Shown here piece by piece: positions 4,967-5,932 of a DNA stretch of 5,932 nucleotides. Source of the stretch: Chitinophaga pinensis (GTDB lineage: Bacteria > Bacteroidota > Bacteroidia > Flavobacteriales_D > Crocinitomicaceae); contig CAMBRH010000223.1 in the NCBI GenBank assembly GCA_945870115.1, positions 1-5,932 on the forward strand. Direction: 5' to 3'. The notes beneath the pieces are model-generated. The model did no database searches. It saw nothing but the letters and a program-made list of their open reading frames with translations, and was not told where the DNA came from. Both the position numbers and the translations under genes were made by a program. Each line of letters starts with the position of its first letter. Within the stretch, counting starts at the first letter, position 1.

Positions 4967-5932
4967 TTATTTGATTTTTTATTGTTGATAAATTAATTTT
5001 TCTTTTTAGCAATAATAGTGAAACAATTAGAATTCCACCTAAAAATCCACCAATTATTATTCCGTGTAATTTTCTTAATCTTTTTTCTTCTAAAGGATAA
5101 TTTGGATTATCTATAACTTGTATTAATGGTGTTGTATTAAGCAAATTAACTCTAGCCATTTCTAAATTTTTTACTAATTCAGTTAAAATAGCCGTATTTG
5201 CTTGAATGTCTACTTGACGTTTAGCCGATGGAACCCGTTTAACATTATATGCAGGACTCAAACCAAATATGTCATCATTTGCAGCGGCTAGTCCAGAGAT
5301 TGAATTATATAATTCAATTCTAATAGAATCTGTTTGAACTCTTAAAATATCGTAATTAATTTTAGATTTTTTAGTTTTCGTTTCAGTATAAAATTTTGAA
5401 ACTCCTTCAATTAATTTTTCGGGAAAATACCTAGAAATATATTTACTCAAAGATTTACATCTAATATTTGTTATGGCAACTTTAGTACTTGTATTTTTTA
5501 CCGTTATAATCTCTTCACTAAACGCCCTATAAATTTCGCTTAATATACTATCTTGATGAAATGTAAATTTTTTTCTATCCGAATTTATAGGAAAATTAAT
5601 ATTTTCTTTGAGTAATATTTCATCAAAAGATTCCTTAATCTTATACTCTCTCATGTACTCATCTGCAAAAGTTTTTTTGGTATTTGGAATTTTTTCTAAT
5701 AGAGTTAATTCTATCATTTTCTTAGAAATCAATAACTCATTCAAATTATCGCCCTCAAAAACACTTTCCCCTGTAGCTCCTCCAAACCCCATAGAGCCTG
5801 CTAAACCAGCTAATCCACCAACAGAAGGCATACCAGATGAATCTAATACAAAAGTTAATTTTGAAAGATACTTTGTTCTACCAAATATAGATACAAAAAG
5901 ACCCACGGTTGCAAATCCAAAACCGAATATGC
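4959..5932 (-). CDS. Wzz/chain-length-determinant-like polysaccharide co-polymerase, 5' end cut by window edge
   Basis: The frame is open from the right window edge to the TAA at 4959-4961, so the true start is outside. A GTG at 5906 is in frame but is not the start: the codons before it read IFGFGFAT and continue into VGLFVSIFG, together forming the end of an N-terminal membrane helix. Numbering from that GTG: helix remnant to about 9, then KYLSKLTFVLDS (12-23), a glycine-rich stretch at 28-46, a helical periplasmic region to about 255, TPLIQVIDNPNYPLEEK (259-275) like the proline motif of Wzz proteins, a second membrane helix at about 282-300 (IIIGGFLGGILIVSLLLL) and a short basic cytoplasmic tail. 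This two-helix layout is that of Wzz/PCP proteins, which set polysaccharide chain length at the inner membrane. No fused tyrosine-kinase domain follows. Overlap with gmd (8 bp) places it in the same operon. Confidence 0.85.
   Translation of the reverse strand, partial: IFGFGFATVGLFVSIFGRTKYLSKLTFVLDSSGMPSVGGLAGLAGSMGFGGATGESVFEGDNLNELLISKKMIELTLLEKIPNTKKTFADEYMREYKIKESFDEILLKENINFPINSDRKKFTFHQDSILSEIYRAFSEEIITVKNTSTKVAITNIRCKSLSKYISRYFPEKLIEGVSKFYTETKTKKSKINYDILRVQTDSIRIELYNSISGLAAANDDIFGLSPAYNVKRVPSAKRQVDIQANTAILTELVKNLEMARVNLLNTTPLIQVIDNPNYPLEEKRLRKLHGIIIGGFLGGILIVSLLLLKRKINLSTIKNQINE

Noticed and set aside
5904..5906. GTG as start of the Wzz-like gene
   Set aside because: The frame stays open upstream to the window edge and encodes hydrophobic residues that complete the N-terminal membrane helix, so the real start is outside the window.
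1..5932. tRNA, rRNA, CRISPR, insertion sequence or attachment site
   Set aside because: Coding frames cover all but about 24 bases; I saw no direct repeat arrays, terminal inverted repeats or transposase-like frame on either strand by eye.

Overview
The window is a compact stretch of a bacterial surface-polysaccharide (capsule, O-antigen or exopolysaccharide) biosynthesis locus. All seven genes lie on the minus strand, so they are transcribed from the right end of the window to the left. The DNA is AT-rich. Junctions are 15 bp or shorter, or overlap, and none of the six starts has an obvious Shine-Dalgarno sequence. These traits, the glycine-rich Wzz-like protein and the long form of GDP-fucose synthase fit a Bacteroidota organism, probably flavobacterial. 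That assignment is inference from style, not from a marker gene.

Layout in transcription order: (1) a Wzz/chain-length-determinant-like inner-membrane protein whose 5' end is beyond the right edge; (2) GDP-mannose 4,6-dehydratase (gmd); (3) GDP-L-fucose synthase (fcl); (4) a CMP-sialate-synthetase-like cytidylyltransferase; (5) a YhcH/NanQ-type (DUF386) sugar anomerase-like protein; (6) an HpcH/HpaI-type class II pyruvate aldolase; (7) an extended-SDR NAD(P)-dependent sugar oxidoreductase/epimerase whose 3' end is beyond the left edge.

Genes 2 and 3 together convert GDP-mannose to GDP-L-fucose, a standard glycan precursor. Genes 4 to 7 are the more unusual part. An aldolase of the family that joins pyruvate to aldehydes, an anomerase-like protein of the sialic-acid mutarotase family and a cytidylyltransferase of the sialic-acid/Kdo class form a chemically sensible route to a CMP-activated 2-keto-3-deoxy sugar acid. 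No NeuB-type (PEP-dependent) synthase is visible. My main hypothesis is that this cassette makes a non-canonical ulosonic acid by aldolase chemistry, with the SDR preparing the aldehyde or modifying the product. The sequence supports the family assignments well; the combined pathway and its product are inference.

No RNA genes, mobile elements, CRISPR arrays, terminators or convincing promoters were seen, and no stretch over 15 bases is non-coding.
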